Part shown: one piece after another, positions 53,046-64,000 of the stretch | Numbering within the stretch: position 1 is the first letter of the stretch | How the letters are laid out: each line of letters opens with the position of its first letter | Source: Bradyrhizobium sp. 1 | GTDB lineage: Bacteria; Pseudomonadota; Alphaproteobacteria; Rhizobiales; Xanthobacteraceae | Direction of reading: 5' to 3' | DNA: 64,000 bases | Assembly: GCF_023073315.1 (NCBI RefSeq) | Contig: NZ_JADPJH010000010.1 | Span: 232,097 to 296,096 of the forward strand | Notes under the pieces: model-generated | The model's input: only the letters and a program-made list of their open reading frames with translations | Database searches by the model: none | What the model was told of the DNA's origin: nothing | Position numbers and translations under genes: made by a program

Positions 53046-54564
53046 GGCATTCCTGAAGAACAGCGCGACGGCGCTTTGCGCGGGTGTCGTCGTGCTGTCG
53101 TCGTTTTCACTCGGCGCCGAGGCTGCGCGGCGCCACTATCGCAGCCATCACCATCATCTCCCGGAATTGCCTGCGCCGCCGCCGCGGGCGTTGCCCTATC
53201 CGCAGCTCCCCCTGCCGTTCGAAATCCCAGGTGCGCAATATCTTCCGCTGGCCTGGGCAGATGTGAAGGGCTGGAGCGATGACGACCATCTCGCCGCGTA
53301 CAAGACCTTTCGCGCGAGCTGCCGCACAATCAATGCACAGACCGGAGCAGCCGAGCCAAAGGCACTTGCCGGCTCGCTGAGCGAACCCTGCCGGGCCGCC
53401 AAGTCGCTCGAACTCACCGACGACGCCAAGGCAAAAACCTTCTTCGAGGAGAATTTTGCAGCCCTGCGCATCTCCCGCCTCGGCGAGCCCGACGGCTTCG
53501 TCACCGGCTATTACGAGCCGGTGCTGGAGGGATCGCGCACGCAGACCGACGTGTTCAATGTGCCGGTCTATCGCCGCCCGTCGAACCTGTTCGTGCGCGG
53601 CTACAAGCAGGATTCGGTCAGCCTGCCCAACAAGGGTCCGGTCTACCGCAAGATCGGTCGCCGCAAGCTGGTGCCCTATTACGACCGCGGCGAGATCGAG
53701 GACGGCAAGATCGCCGGCCGCGGGCTCGAGATCGCCTGGCTGAAGGACCCGACCGATTTGCTGTTCGCCCAGATCCAGGGCTCGGCACGAATCAAGTTCG
53801 ACGACGGCGGCACCGTCCGGCTGAACTACGACGCCTATAACGGCTATCCCTACACGGCCGTCGGGCGCATCCTGATCGAGCGCGGCATCATTCCGAAGGA
53901 AGAGATGTCGATGCAGAAGATCAGGGAGTGGATGGCGCAGACCCCTGACGGTGCCAGGGAGCTGCGCCGTCAGAACCGCTCCTACATCTTCTTCCGCGAG
54001 GTCAACCTCTCCGACAAGGAGGAGGCGGTGGGCGCGCAGGGCATTCCGCTGACCGCAGGCCGCTCGATCGCGGTCGACAAGGCGCTGCATGTCTACGGCA
54101 CGCCTTTCTTCATCGAGGGCGAGCTGCCGATCGATTCTGAACGATCGAAGACGCCGTTCCATCGGCTGATGATCGCGCAGGACACCGGCTCGGCCATCAT
54201 CGGCCCCGCGCGCGCCGATCTCTATTTCGGCGCCGGCGCGGATGCCGGCCGCGTCTCAGGCCGGCTGCGCCATCCCATGCATTTTGTCATGCTGGTGCCG
54301 AAGGGCCTCGATCCCAGCGTGCGTGGCGCGAAGCTGCCGGTGCCGGACCCCCGGCCCTCAATGAAAATCGCAAAGCTGTTTCCGCAGACTGATCTGGCCA
54401 AAGATCAGGCCAAGCCGGCGGCTCCGGCCGCAGCCGTGGCACAAGGTAAAAATGATACGGTCGCTGTCGCCAATCCCGTCCCGTTGCCGGTGCCGCGTCC
54501 CGTGATCGAGCCGGTTCAAGAGCCGCGGCGGCCGGCGAAGAATCGTCCCCACCGGCAGCAATGA
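53023..54564 (+). CDS. mltA: Membrane-bound lytic murein transglycosylase A
   Basis: The 513-residue lytic transglycosylase cuts the glycan strands of peptidoglycan. A signal peptide (residues 1-34, ending GAEA) leads into the MltA domain (EPDGFVTGYYEPVLEGSRT, PYYDRGEIEDG) and the 3D domain (AQDTGSAIIGPARADLYFGAG), whose aspartates are catalytic. The C-terminus is proline-rich. The start is a TTG at 53023 inside the tim44 frame; no better start keeps the signal peptide. The end overlaps the smr start by four bases. Confidence 0.88.
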   Translation: MAPEARIKAFLKNSATALCAGVVVLSSFSLGAEAARRHYRSHHHHLPELPAPPPRALPYPQLPLPFEIPGAQYLPLAWADVKGWSDDDHLAAYKTFRASCRTINAQTGAAEPKALAGSLSEPCRAAKSLELTDDAKAKTFFEENFAALRISRLGEPDGFVTGYYEPVLEGSRTQTDVFNVPVYRRPSNLFVRGYKQDSVSLPNKGPVYRKIGRRKLVPYYDRGEIEDGKIAGRGLEIAWLKDPTDLLFAQIQGSARIKFDDGGTVRLNYDAYNGYPYTAVGRILIERGIIPKEEMSMQKIREWMAQTPDGARELRRQNRSYIFFREVNLSDKEEAVGAQGIPLTAGRSIAVDKALHVYGTPFFIEGELPIDSERSKTPFHRLMIAQDTGSAIIGPARADLYFGAGADAGRVSGRLRHPMHFVMLVPKGLDPSVRGAKLPVPDPRPSMKIAKLFPQTDLAKDQAKPAAPAAAVAQGKNDTVAVANPVPLPVPRPVIEPVQEPRRPAKNRPHRQQ

Positions 54565-55151
54565 AGCGATCGTCCCGTCCGCCCGTGCTGGAGCCTCGTC
54601 CCTCGCCGCGCCGCCGCGCGTTGAGCGAGGAAGAGCGCGAGCTGTGGGACACGGTCGCAAAGCAGGTCAAGCCGTTGAGGAAGCATCGCGCGGCAAAGGC
54701 GCATGCCCCGCCGCGCGCTGAGCCCTCATCTGCGGCGCCGGCTGCGCGGCCCCCGCCATCGCCGCGACCGATCGCCGCTGCGCCGGCGCCGCGCGTGACA
54801 AAACCGGCGATGCCGCCTCTGGCGCCGCTCGGCAAGCGCGAGCGCACAAAACTATCGCGCGGCCGCAGCGAGATCGAGGCGCGGCTCGACCTGCACGGCA
54901 TGACCCAGATGCGCGCCCACCGCGCGCTGACCGGTTTCCTGAACCGTGCCCATCATGACGGCCTGACCTTTGTGCTCGTCATCACCGGCAAGGGCCGCAG
55001 CGGCGGCGAAAGCGGCGTGCTGCGTCGCCAGGTGCCGGAATGGCTGAGCCTGCCGGAATTCCGCGCTTTTGTGGTTGGCTTTGAGGAAGCGGGTATCGGC
55101 CATGGCGGCGAGGGCGCGCTTTACGTGCGGATCAGGCGGGCGCGGTTTTAG
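54561..55151 (+). CDS. Smr/MutS2-like endonuclease domain protein
   Basis: A 196-residue protein with a basic, proline-rich N-terminal half and a C-terminal Smr domain. The domain begins LDLHGM (109-114), continues VLVITGKGRSGGESGVLRR and ends GGEGALYVRIRRAR. Smr domains nick or bind branched DNA or RNA. Its ATG overlaps the mltA stop (ATGA). Its stop overlaps the 3' end of the convergent membrane-protein gene by four bases. Confidence 0.9.
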   Translation: MKRSSRPPVLEPRPSPRRRALSEEERELWDTVAKQVKPLRKHRAAKAHAPPRAEPSSAAPAARPPPSPRPIAAAPAPRVTKPAMPPLAPLGKRERTKLSRGRSEIEARLDLHGMTQMRAHRALTGFLNRAHHDGLTFVLVITGKGRSGGESGVLRRQVPEWLSLPEFRAFVVGFEEAGIGHGGEGALYVRIRRARF

Positions 55152-56272
55152 AACGGCCGCACGATTCCGACGCGCGGGATCAGCGTTAAGATCAGGCCGA
55201 AGATGTTGGTTGTGCGATCCTCCGCCGGAATCAGCGGCGTTTCATTCCTGGCCGGCAGCATCTTCACCGCGTGCAGGATCACGAACATGCAGACCGCCCA
55301 GTTCGAGATCCAGCGCGAATAGTCGAACACCATGGCGAACATCACGAGGTAGGCGAGGCTGATTCCGATCAGCGCCGCGATGACGAGCCGGCGGTGCATA
55401 TCGCTCGCGAGCGCGCCGATCAGGTTCGCGAAGAAGCGCCACAGCGGCGTGTGCAGCCAGATCAGCAGCGCAAATACGGGCACGCCGAGGATGTTGTGCG
55501 GCAGGCGGCCCCAGGTGTCCGAAATCTCCTTCGCCAGCGGCTGGTACCAGATATAGGCGAATTGCAGCAGATCGGTCCGCGAGGGATCGGCCATCCGGTT
55601 CTTCAGATAGGCGACGAAATCCGCTTCGGGAATCGGCATCGTTCCCAAAAACTGCGCGGCGAAGAACAGCGCGGAGACGAGGGCGAGGGCGATAATGCCG
55701 AACGCGACATTGCTGCGATGATGGCCGAACGCGAGATAGTGCCTGATCACGACGATGGTGATGATCGTCGGCACATACATCAGCAGATGGATGTGGTGGA
55801 TCAGGACGAGAATGATCGAGAACAGCGCGGCCAAAGCTACGAACAGCAATGAGCCCGCCGGCATCAGCAGCAGGATGAGCGCCAGCGCGCAGCCATAGAT
55901 GTCGAAATGGCCGAGCGTGTGCATGAAGTTCTTCAGGAAGAACGGCGAGCCCGCGATGAAGACGAACAGCGGCAGCGTTTTCGCGGTGAAGCCGAACGTC
56001 TTCTGAAACAGTCTCGCATACAGCCCAAGCGTCACCAGCCACGTCACCCCGCCGAGCGCGAACACCAGCCAGACCGGCACCTTGTCCGTGAACAACGCGA
56101 CGATCGCCCCGATCAGCGCGCGCTTGATGAAGCCGAAATGGTAATCGACGAGGAGGTGGATGTAGGGGACGTAAGGCGGCAGCTGGATCTTGTGGACGAA
56201 CACGCCGGCGATCACCGCCGCGTTGATCGCGAGCAGGAGACGCCAGGGGTTTTGCAGGATGCGCGCGGTCAC
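55148..56272 (-). CDS. Polytopic membrane protein of unknown function
   Basis: A 374-residue protein with about ten hydrophobic helices separated by short loops, including KIQLPPYVPYIHLLVDYHFGFIKRAL near the N-terminus and a short HHIHLLMYVP motif. The VDYHFGFIKRAL phrase resembles the conserved GFxRRxL segment of EpsG- or GT-C-like membrane proteins for polysaccharide synthesis; this is only a hint. It starts with GTG at 56272. Its neighbours hslU and smr do not suggest a function. Confidence 0.75.
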   Translation of the reverse strand: MTARILQNPWRLLLAINAAVIAGVFVHKIQLPPYVPYIHLLVDYHFGFIKRALIGAIVALFTDKVPVWLVFALGGVTWLVTLGLYARLFQKTFGFTAKTLPLFVFIAGSPFFLKNFMHTLGHFDIYGCALALILLLMPAGSLLFVALAALFSIILVLIHHIHLLMYVPTIITIVVIRHYLAFGHHRSNVAFGIIALALVSALFFAAQFLGTMPIPEADFVAYLKNRMADPSRTDLLQFAYIWYQPLAKEISDTWGRLPHNILGVPVFALLIWLHTPLWRFFANLIGALASDMHRRLVIAALIGISLAYLVMFAMVFDYSRWISNWAVCMFVILHAVKMLPARNETPLIPAEDRTTNIFGLILTLIPRVGIVRPF

Positions 56273-56300
56273 GCCGCATCCATAGCGCGGCCGCCCGGAA

Positions 56301-57605
<1,305 letters not shown>

Positions 57606-57654
57606 GTCTGCTTAGCTAGGGCGGGAGGCGGTCAAGGACAAGCCGCATTTTGGG

Positions 57655-58269
57655 TCAGATGATGGGCGGCCCCGATTGCCATTGTTTCACGGCCTCGATC
57701 GGATGGATCAGCATCAATATGTTGAGCGTCAGATTGTCGCGAATGTGGAGCGCCAGCATGATCTCGAAGGCGAGCCCGAGCAGGACGGTGGCCCAGACCG
57801 GCAGCACGCGCGCGGCGAGGAACCCCAGTATCATGGACAGATTGTCAGAGACCGAATTGACGATGCTGTCGCCGAAATAATCCAGTGAGATCGTGCCGGC
57901 GCGGTAGCGCTCGATGATGAACGGCGAGTTCTCGACGATCTCCCAGGCGCCTTCGATCAGCATCGCGATGATCAATCGCGCCGGCCAGGCGAGACGCAGG
58001 AACGGCAAGCGCGCGAACAGCAGCCAGGTCAGGCCGTAGAACAGAAAACCGTGCAGGATGTGCGAGAAGGTGTACCAGTCGGCGATGTGCTGGGAGTTCT
58101 CCGAGCTGTTCACCACGCCATGCCAGAGCTTGACGTAGCCGCAGGTGCAGATCGGCACGCGCCCCATCGCGAACAGGATCGAGGCCTGTAGCGCCAGCAG
58201 CAACAATGCGATGCCGGCCCAGTAGGCTGGGGCGATGGTCGTCCTGGGGTTCTCGGGCGCGAGTGTCAT
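57655..58269 (-). CDS. DUF2585 (UPF0314) membrane protein
   Basis: The 204-residue protein has about five membrane helices and the family signatures [21 protein letters not shown] and [11 protein letters not shown]. The family is confined to alphaproteobacteria and uncharacterised. The ATG at 58269 is preferred over an upstream TTG. It sits between hslV and hslU on the same strand, with a repeat element between it and hslV. Confidence 0.9.
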   Translation of the reverse strand: MTLAPENPRTTIAPAYWAGIALLLLALQASILFAMGRVPICTCGYVKLWHGVVNSSENSQHIADWYTFSHILHGFLFYGLTWLLFARLPFLRLAWPARLIIAMLIEGAWEIVENSPFIIERYRAGTISLDYFGDSIVNSVSDNLSMILGFLAARVLPVWATVLLGLAFEIMLALHIRDNLTLNILMLIHPIEAVKQWQSGPPII

Positions 58270-58282
58270 GCCCAACCGGCGG

Positions 58283-58408
58283 TGCGCTCCCTCGCCCGCT
58301 TGCGGGAGAGGGTTGGGGAGAGGGTGTTTCCGCTCGCGAGAGCCCCCAAGAGGCGAGAGCCCTCACCCGCGCCTCCGGCGCGACCTCTCCCGCAAGCGGG
58401 CGAGGTTA
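58283..58408. repeat. Dispersed repeat with CTCGCCCGCTTGCGGGAG arms
   Basis: Inverted arms CTCGCCCGCTTGCGGGAGAGG (58290) and CCTCTCCCGCAAGCGGGCGAG (to 58404), flanking GGGAGAGGGTGTTTCCGC and AGAGCCCTCACCCGCGCC. It is inserted between hslV and the DUF2585 gene. Confidence 0.85.
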
Positions 58409-58450
58409 CAGCCAGTCCGGAGCTACGCTGTTCATTCACAGATGGATCCC

Positions 58451-59011
58451 TTAGCCGGCCGCCAGGCTTTCGACGGTCAGATTGCGGTTGGTGTAGACGC
58501 AGATGTCGGCCGCGATGTCGAGGGAGCGGCGGACGATGGTCTCGGCGTCCTTGTCGGTGTCGAGCAGGGCGCGGGCCGCGGCCAGCGCGTAATTGCCGCC
58601 GGAGCCGATCGCCATCACGCCCGACTCGGGCTCGAGCACGTCGCCGGTGCCGGTCAGCACCAAGGAGACGTCCTTGTCGGCCACGATCATCATGGCCTCC
58701 AGCCGCCGCAGATAGCGGTCGGTGCGCCAGTCCTTGGCCAGCTCGACGGCTGCCCGGGTCAATTGCCCCGGATATTGCTCGAGCTTGGATTCCAGCCGCT
58801 CAAACAGCGTGAAAGCGTCAGCCGTGGCGCCGGCAAAGCCGCCGATCACGTCGCCCTTGCCGAGTTTCCGGACCTTTTTGGCGTTGGACTTGATCACGGT
58901 CTGGCCGATCGAGACCTGGCCGTCGCCGCCGACCACCACCTTGCCGCCCTTGCGGACGGTCAAAATCGTGGTGCCGTGCCAGCCCGGCGAGCTGTTTTGG
59001 GAGTCCTGCAT
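58451..59011 (-). CDS. hslV: ATP-dependent protease proteolytic subunit HslV
   Basis: The 186-residue peptidase is an N-terminal threonine hydrolase. The propeptide precedes T14 in [31 protein letters not shown] and [14 protein letters not shown] follow. The ATG at 59011 (MQDSQNSS) is chosen; the upstream GTG/TTG extension contains a divergent-promoter region. It is divergent from hisB. Confidence 0.96.
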   Translation of the reverse strand: MQDSQNSSPGWHGTTILTVRKGGKVVVGGDGQVSIGQTVIKSNAKKVRKLGKGDVIGGFAGATADAFTLFERLESKLEQYPGQLTRAAVELAKDWRTDRYLRRLEAMMIVADKDVSLVLTGTGDVLEPESGVMAIGSGGNYALAAARALLDTDKDAETIVRRSLDIAADICVYTNRNLTVESLAAG

Positions 59012-59197
59012 GAAGTACCTCTTTGTCCGGCCTGATTTAGGCGGTCGGGAGCGGGGGCACAACGGCCCGCTCCGGGCCCAATTTCGCTCACCATAGGCAG
59101 AAGTAGAGGCCCCGCCAGCCGTTCCCGCAGTAGCGAAGGCGTCATTTGGCTGTTAAAAGACCGGCGTTTTCGGCCCAAACCATAGCGAAAGCCTTCA

Positions 59198-59791
59198 ATG
59201 CGCACCGCAACGATCAAGCGCAAGACCAAGGAAACCGACATCGAGGTCACCGTGAACCTCGATGGCACCGGCGTGGCCAATATCGCGACCGGCATCGGCT
59301 TTTTCGACCATATGCTCGATCTTCTCGCCCGCCATTCCCGCATCGACCTCACGGTCAAGGCGGTGGGCGATCTGCACATTGATCATCACCATACCACCGA
59401 AGACACCGGCATCGCGCTCGGCCAGGCGGTCAAGCAGGCGCTCGGCAACATGGCGGGCATCACCCGCTATGCCGGCGTGCACATGCCCATGGACGAGACC
59501 TTGTCGCGCGTGGTCATCGACATTTCGGGCCGCCCGTTCCTGGTGTTCAAGGCCGACTTCCCCCGCGACAAGATCGGCGAGTTCGATACCGAGCTGGTGC
59601 GCGAGTGGTTCCAGGCCTTCGCCATGAATGCCGGCGTGACTCTCCACGTCGAGACCCTATATGGCGATAACAGCCACCATATCGCCGAGTCCTGCTTCAA
59701 GGGCCTGGCGCGGGCGCTGCGCACCGCGGTCGCGATCGATCCGAAGACGGCGGGAGAAATCCCGTCCACCAAGGGCTCGCTCGGCGGCTGA
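59198..59791 (+). CDS. hisB: Imidazoleglycerol-phosphate dehydratase
   Basis: A 197-residue monofunctional IGPD that makes imidazole-acetol phosphate in histidine synthesis. Metal-binding motifs DHHHTTEDT and, later, [18 protein letters not shown]. The gene begins the his cluster; a 64-base gap separates it from the DUF2628 gene. ATG at 59198. Confidence 0.97.
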   Translation: MRTATIKRKTKETDIEVTVNLDGTGVANIATGIGFFDHMLDLLARHSRIDLTVKAVGDLHIDHHHTTEDTGIALGQAVKQALGNMAGITRYAGVHMPMDETLSRVVIDISGRPFLVFKADFPRDKIGEFDTELVREWFQAFAMNAGVTLHVETLYGDNSHHIAESCFKGLARALRTAVAIDPKTAGEIPSTKGSLGG

Positions 59792-59855
59792 CGTCTCGGG
59801 CTGGCGGCAAACGCTGCTGGCGGCATCACTGAACTCCTAGGAACGGGGCATCACC

Positions 59856-60386
59856 ATGCCTGTCTACACAGTTCATGCTCCCTCCCCTGCCGGAGCCGAT
59901 CTGCGCGCGACCGACAAGTTCGTGTTCGTGCGCGACGGCTTCCATTTCTGGGCGATGATTTTCGGCCCGATCTGGCTGCTGTGGTATCGGCTCTGGCTGG
60001 TGCTGATCGGCTGGGTGATTTTTGTGGCCGCATTCAACGCCGGGCTGTCGAGCCTCGGCGTCGGACGCAGCTCGATATTCTTCGCCGATATCATCGTCGC
60101 GCTCTTGATGGGGTTCGAGGCCTCGAGCCTGCGCCGCTGGACCTTGTCGCGCGGAAAATGGCGGCAGCTTGATATCGTCGTGGCCGATGACGAGGACACC
60201 GCCGAGCGCCGCTTCTTCGAGCGCTGGAGCCAGAAGCAGCGCGGCATCGTCAATGATCAATGGGCCGTCGATCGCGGCGGCCCGCCGCCGACCCGCGGTG
60301 TGCCGGGTCAGCAATTCTCCAATCCGCCGCCAATTCCGGCCGGCGGGATCATTGGATTATTTCCAGAACCGGGAGGGTCAAGATGA
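59856..60386 (+). CDS. DUF2628-domain membrane protein
   Basis: A 176-residue protein with a conserved N-terminal segment ([25 protein letters not shown]) and two or three membrane helices typical of DUF2628, then a cytoplasmic proline-rich C-terminus. The function is unknown. It lies inside the his cluster, and its stop overlaps the hisH start (60383-60386), so translation is probably coupled. Confidence 0.88.
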   Translation: MPVYTVHAPSPAGADLRATDKFVFVRDGFHFWAMIFGPIWLLWYRLWLVLIGWVIFVAAFNAGLSSLGVGRSSIFFADIIVALLMGFEASSLRRWTLSRGKWRQLDIVVADDEDTAERRFFERWSQKQRGIVNDQWAVDRGGPPPTRGVPGQQFSNPPPIPAGGIIGLFPEPGGSR

Positions 60387-61033
60387 GCGTCGCCATCGTC
60401 GATTACGGTTCCGGGAATCTGCATTCCGCCGCGAAAGCCTTCGAGCGCGCCGCGCGCAGCCTGGAGAACCCGCAAAAGGTCTTCGTCACCAGCGATCCCG
60501 ACCAGGCTTACGGCGCCGATCGTCTGGTGCTGCCTGGTGTCGGCGCCTTCGCCGATTGCCGGCGCGGGCTCGATGCCGTCAACGGCATGGTCGAGGCGAT
60601 CACCGAGGCGGTGCGCGTCAAGGCGCGGCCCTTCTTCGGCATCTGCGTCGGCATGCAGCTGATGGCGAGCCGCGGCAAGGAGCACGTCACGACCGAGGGC
60701 TTGAACTGGATCGGCGGCGACGTCGAAAAGATCACGCCGCGCGACGAGAGCCTGAAGATCCCGCACATGGGCTGGAATACGCTCGAGGTGCTGCGCGAGC
60801 ATCCGGTGCTGGAGAGGCTGCCGCTCGGCCCCAAGGGCCAGCACGCCTATTTCGTGCACTCCTACCACCTCAACGCCGCCAACGAAGCGGACGTGCTCGC
60901 ACGCGCCGATTACGGCGGGCCTGTCACCGCGATCGTCGCGAAGGACACCGCCATCGGCACGCAATTCCACCCCGAGAAGAGCCAGCGCTTTGGCCTCGCC
61001 CTGATCTCGAACTTTTTGCGATGGAAACCGTGA
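60383..61033 (+). CDS. hisH: Imidazole glycerol phosphate synthase subunit HisH
   Basis: A 216-residue class I glutamine amidotransferase supplying ammonia to HisF. The catalytic nucleophile is C88 ([10 protein letters not shown]) and the histidine/glutamate pair is in [10 protein letters not shown]. The ATG at 60383 is preceded by GGGAGGG. It overlaps hisA by 13 bases. Confidence 0.97.
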   Translation: MSVAIVDYGSGNLHSAAKAFERAARSLENPQKVFVTSDPDQAYGADRLVLPGVGAFADCRRGLDAVNGMVEAITEAVRVKARPFFGICVGMQLMASRGKEHVTTEGLNWIGGDVEKITPRDESLKIPHMGWNTLEVLREHPVLERLPLGPKGQHAYFVHSYHLNAANEADVLARADYGGPVTAIVAKDTAIGTQFHPEKSQRFGLALISNFLRWKP

Positions 61034-61764
61034 TTCTCTTTCCGGCGATCGACCTCAAGAACGGGCAGTGCGTGCGCCTCGAGCAAGGCGACATGGCACG
61101 CGCGACTGTGTTCAACCTCAATCCCGCAGCCCAGGCCGAGAGCTTTGTCGAGCAGGGTTTTGAATATCTCCACGTCGTCGATCTCGACGGTGCCTTTGCC
61201 GGCAAGCCGGTGAATGCGCAGGCGGTCGAGGCGATGCTGAAGACGATCAACATCCCGGTGCAGCTCGGTGGTGGCATTCGCGATCTCGCGACCGTCGAAG
61301 CCTGGCTCGCCAAGGGTATCACCCGCGTCATCATTGGCACCGCCGCGGTGCGCGATCCTGAATTGGTGAAGGCCGCGGCGAAAAAATTCCCCGGCCGCGT
61401 CGCTGTCGGCCTCGATGCCCGTGACGGCAAGGTCGCGGTCGAAGGCTGGGCCGAGACCTCGCAGGTCACGGTGCTGGAGATCGCGCAGCGTTTCGAGGAT
61501 GCCGGCGTTGCCGCCATCATCTTCACCGACATCGCGCGCGACGGCCTGCTCAAGGGCCTGAACCTCGACGCGACGATTGCGCTTGCGGATGCCATCTCGA
61601 TCCCGGTGATCGCCTCCGGTGGGCTCGCGTCCATCGAGGACGTCAAGGCGATGTTGACGCCGCGCGCCAGCAAGCTCGCCGGCGCCATCGCCGGCCGCGC
61701 ACTCTATGATGGCCGGCTTGATCCGAGCGCGGCCCTCACCTTGATCCGCAACGCGCGCGCCTAG
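61021..61764 (+). CDS. hisA: ProFAR isomerase HisA
   Basis: The 247-residue (beta/alpha)8 barrel isomerises ProFAR to [19 protein letters not shown] carries the first catalytic aspartate and [14 protein letters not shown] the second. The ATG at 61021 lies within the hisH end. It is followed by hisF after ten bases. Confidence 0.96.
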   Translation: METVILFPAIDLKNGQCVRLEQGDMARATVFNLNPAAQAESFVEQGFEYLHVVDLDGAFAGKPVNAQAVEAMLKTINIPVQLGGGIRDLATVEAWLAKGITRVIIGTAAVRDPELVKAAAKKFPGRVAVGLDARDGKVAVEGWAETSQVTVLEIAQRFEDAGVAAIIFTDIARDGLLKGLNLDATIALADAISIPVIASGGLASIEDVKAMLTPRASKLAGAIAGRALYDGRLDPSAALTLIRNARA

Positions 61765-61774
61765 GAGAGCAAAA

Positions 61775-62551
61775 ATGTTCAAGGTGCGCGTGATCCCCTG
61801 CCTCGACGTCAAGGACGGCCGCGTCGTCAAGGGCGTCAATTTCGTCGACCTCCGTGACGCCGGCGATCCCGTCGAAGCCGCCATCGCCTATGACGCCGCC
61901 GGCGCCGACGAGCTGACCTTTCTCGACATCACCGCGACCCATGAGAACCGCGGCATCATGCTGGATGTGGTCCGGCGCACGGCGGAGGCCTGCTTCATGC
62001 CTGTCACAGTTGGTGGCGGCGTGCGTGAGGTGAACGACATCAAGACGCTGCTGCGCGCCGGTGCCGACAAGGTCTCGATCAACAGCGCCGCGGTGATGCG
62101 GCGCGAGTTCGTCAAGGAAGCCGCCGAGAAATTCGGCGAGCAGTGCGTGGTGGTCGCGATCGACGCCAAGCGGGTCAAGCGCGCGGGCGGCGGCGAGCGC
62201 TGGGAGATCTTCACCCATGGCGGCCGCAACTCGACCGGCATCGACGCCATCGAATATGCCCAGGAAGTGGTCTCGCTCGGCGCTGGTGAAATTTTGCTCA
62301 CCTCGATGGACCGCGACGGCACAAGGCAGGGCTTTGATATCCCGCTGACCCGGGCCATCGCCGACAGCGTTCCCGTTCCCGTGATCGCCTCAGGCGGCGT
62401 CGGCAATCTCGACCACCTCGTCGACGGTATCCGCGACGGGCACGCCACCGCCGTGCTGGCCGCCTCGATCTTCCATTTCGGGGAATTCACCATCCGCGAA
62501 GCCAAGGAACACATGTCCCGGCGGGGCTTGCCCATGCGCCTGGATGCCTGA
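61775..62551 (+). CDS. hisF: Imidazole glycerol phosphate synthase subunit HisF
   Basis: The 258-residue cyclase barrel combines PRFAR with ammonia from HisH to form IGP and [21 protein letters not shown] carries catalytic D11; VVAIDAKR carries the second aspartate. AGGAGAG precedes the ATG at 61775. Confidence 0.98.
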   Translation: MFKVRVIPCLDVKDGRVVKGVNFVDLRDAGDPVEAAIAYDAAGADELTFLDITATHENRGIMLDVVRRTAEACFMPVTVGGGVREVNDIKTLLRAGADKVSINSAAVMRREFVKEAAEKFGEQCVVVAIDAKRVKRAGGGERWEIFTHGGRNSTGIDAIEYAQEVVSLGAGEILLTSMDRDGTRQGFDIPLTRAIADSVPVPVIASGGVGNLDHLVDGIRDGHATAVLAASIFHFGEFTIREAKEHMSRRGLPMRLDA

Positions 62552-62642
62552 CGACTCCTGCTCATAAAAATGCTACACAGGCCGTGCGGGGAATGGCCTC
62601 CGCGGCAAAGTTTATTGCCGAGTGTGTTTCCGAGTAAGTCCG

Positions 62643-62969
62643 ATGCCGCGTTTCACGATCCACGATCTGGCCGAGACCATCGATGCCCGCGCGGCGGCCG
62701 GGGGCGAAGGCTCCTATACCCGCAAGCTCCTGGACAAGGGCGCCGAGCATTGCGCCAAGAAGTTCGGTGAGGAAGCAGTCGAAACCGTAATCGCAGCAGT
62801 CGAAAACGATCGCGCGCATCTGATCGCCGAGGGGGCCGATCTGCTCTATCATTTCCTTGTGCTGCTCAAGGCCCGCGGCGTAAAGCTGGAAGAGGTCGAG
62901 GCCGCGCTGGACAAGCGGACGAACATGTCAGGGTTGGAAGAGAAGGCGTCGCGCAAAAGCGGCAACTAG
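62643..62969 (+). CDS. hisE: Phosphoribosyl-ATP pyrophosphatase
   Basis: A 108-residue protein of the MazG-like fold that hydrolyses PR-ATP. The acidic helices [13 protein letters not shown] and [13 protein letters not shown] bind magnesium. The ATG at 62643 (MPRFTIHDL) is chosen over an upstream GTG-type start at 62622. It follows hisF with a 91-base gap and precedes coaA. Confidence 0.96.
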   Translation: MPRFTIHDLAETIDARAAAGGEGSYTRKLLDKGAEHCAKKFGEEAVETVIAAVENDRAHLIAEGADLLYHFLVLLKARGVKLEEVEAALDKRTNMSGLEEKASRKSGN

Positions 62970-62990
62970 CCGAGGTGGAGAAGTCGCGTC

Positions 62991-63947
62991 ATGGATATCC
63001 GCGCACCCGAGCAGCAATATAATCCCTACCGCGTCTATACGCGCGAGGAGTGGGCGCGACTTCGCGACGATACGCCGATGACGCTGGAGCCGGGTGAGTT
63101 CGACCGGCTGCGTTCGCTGCACGACCGTCTCGACTTGCAGGAGGTCGAGGACATCTACCTGCCACTGTCGCGTCTCTTGTCGATCTATGTCGATGCGATG
63201 CAGCGCCTGTATTACGCGGAGCGCCAGTTCCTCAACATCCGCGACCGCAAGGTGCCCTACATCATCGGCGTCGCCGGCTCGGTCGCGGTCGGAAAGTCCA
63301 CCACGGCCCGCGTGCTCCAGGCGCTGCTGGCGCGCTGGTCGCCGCGCCCGAAGGTCGAGCTGATCACCACGGACGGATTTCTCTATCCCAATGCGGTGCT
63401 CGATCGGCAGGGCAGCATGCAGAAGAAGGGCTTTCCCGAGAGCTACGACCTGCCGCTGCTGCTGAGTTTCCTGTCCGACATCAAGGCCGGACGCCGTCAC
63501 GTGCGCGCGCCGGTCTATTCGCATTTGACCTACGACATCGTGCCGAGCCAGTGGGCCGAAGTCGATCAGCCCGACATCCTGATCGTCGAAGGCGTCAACG
63601 TGCTGCAAACCGGCAAGCTGCCGCGCGACGGCAAGGCGGTGCCTGTGGTCTCAGACTTCTTCGATTTCTCGGTCTATATCGACGCCGACGAGGCGGCGCT
63701 GCGGCAATGGTACATCCGGCGCTTCCTGTCGCTGCGCGACACCGCGTTCACCAACCCAAAATCCTACTTCAACCGCTATGCGCTGCTGTCGGACGAGGAA
63801 GCGACCGCGACCGCAATTGCGATCTGGGAGCGCACCAACCTCGCCAATCTCGAGGACAACATCCTGCCCACCCGCCCCCGTGCGACGCTGATCCTGAAGA
63901 AGGGCGCGGACCACAGGGTGGAGAGCGTGGCGCTGCGAAGGCTGTGA
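62991..63947 (+). CDS. coaA: Type I pantothenate kinase
   Basis: The 318-residue kinase catalyses the first step of CoA synthesis. The P-loop [12 protein letters not shown] is at 93-104; other landmarks are [30 protein letters not shown] and [13 protein letters not shown]. The ATG at 62991 starts 21 bases after hisE. The coaA-next-to-hisE order is common in rhizobia. Confidence 0.97.
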   Translation: MDIRAPEQQYNPYRVYTREEWARLRDDTPMTLEPGEFDRLRSLHDRLDLQEVEDIYLPLSRLLSIYVDAMQRLYYAERQFLNIRDRKVPYIIGVAGSVAVGKSTTARVLQALLARWSPRPKVELITTDGFLYPNAVLDRQGSMQKKGFPESYDLPLLLSFLSDIKAGRRHVRAPVYSHLTYDIVPSQWAEVDQPDILIVEGVNVLQTGKLPRDGKAVPVVSDFFDFSVYIDADEAALRQWYIRRFLSLRDTAFTNPKSYFNRYALLSDEEATATAIAIWERTNLANLEDNILPTRPRATLILKKGADHRVESVALRRL

Positions 63948-63958
63948 CCCGTAGTCTC

Positions 63959-64000
63959 GTAGGGTGGGCAAAGGCGCGCTCTTCGCGCGCCGTGCCCACC
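63959..64000. repeat. Dispersed palindromic repeat, cut by the window end
   Basis: GTAGGGTGGGCAAAGGCGCGC TCTT CGCGCGCCGTGCCCACC is nearly a full inverted repeat; the closing CTAC would lie outside. Its outer end matches the element inside the parA-parB gap (40275-40387). Confidence 0.8.

Overview
The window reads as a chromosomal core segment of a Bradyrhizobium-type alphaproteobacterium. Support comes from the high GC content, an IalB-family protein, a DUF2585 protein, a HemJ-type protoporphyrinogen oxidase, the gene order mnmE-mnmG-rsmG-parA-parB next to rho, and many dispersed palindromic intergenic repeats of the kind common in Bradyrhizobium and Rhodopseudomonas. The genus is inferred from the look of the proteins and repeats; no database was searched. 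I recognise no prophage, transposase, CRISPR array, rRNA or tRNA gene.

Layout. 1-8.4 kb: a truncated membrane-anchored protein (-), a quinone oxidoreductase (-), a dienoyl-CoA-reductase-like SDR, an IalB protein, rlmN, a small membrane protein, a PAP2 phosphatase and argG (+). 8.4-16.8 kb: a leftward block with a proline-rich OmpA protein, a VOC protein, an FkbM methyltransferase, a BacA-like ABC transporter and a hybrid histidine kinase. 16.9-20.4 kb: the sdhCDAB operon (-). 20.9-25.7 kb: a TauE/SafE permease, a frameshifted DUF3658 gene, malonyl-CoA synthetase, an SDR and a fasciclin protein. 25.9-31.9 kb: a cytochrome b / molybdopterin oxidoreductase pair, exonuclease III, a cyclic-nucleotide-binding protein, a CenR-like response regulator, an L,D-transpeptidase, a hydratase and a YggS protein. 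32-34.9 kb: two convergent diguanylate cyclase genes, the second carrying a frameshift. 35-39.3 kb: leuS-lptE-holA.

39.3-51.9 kb is the replication and segregation neighbourhood. mnmG-rsmG-parA-parB run leftward, followed to the right by mnmE, rho and hemJ. A cluster of parS-like palindromes (two perfect copies of TGTTTCACGTGAAACA) lies between rsmG and mnmE. The hemJ/ppsR divergent spacer (about 48.1-48.5 kb) is the best candidate for oriC: in other alphaproteobacteria the origin lies next to the UPF0085 (ppsR) gene, and this spacer has a tight cluster of four GANTC (CcrM) sites and DnaA-box-like sequences. Rightward from it run ppsR, maf, coaE and dnaQ, then secB on the other strand.

52.3-64 kb: tim44-mltA-smr (+), an unknown polytopic membrane protein (-), hslV-DUF2585-hslU (-), then hisB-DUF2628-hisH-hisA-hisF-hisE-coaA (+).

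Most of the window is ordinary housekeeping DNA, and I did not find a clearly new multi-gene system. The most checkable oddities are the oriC/parS architecture, two genes each broken by the apparent loss of one base in a homopolymer (22333-22336 and 34390-34393), a six-copy TGCWGCA motif cluster in the AT-rich mnmE upstream region, a 13-bp tandem repeat that supplies the secB stop codon, and a molybdoenzyme whose Tat signal ends in a lipobox.
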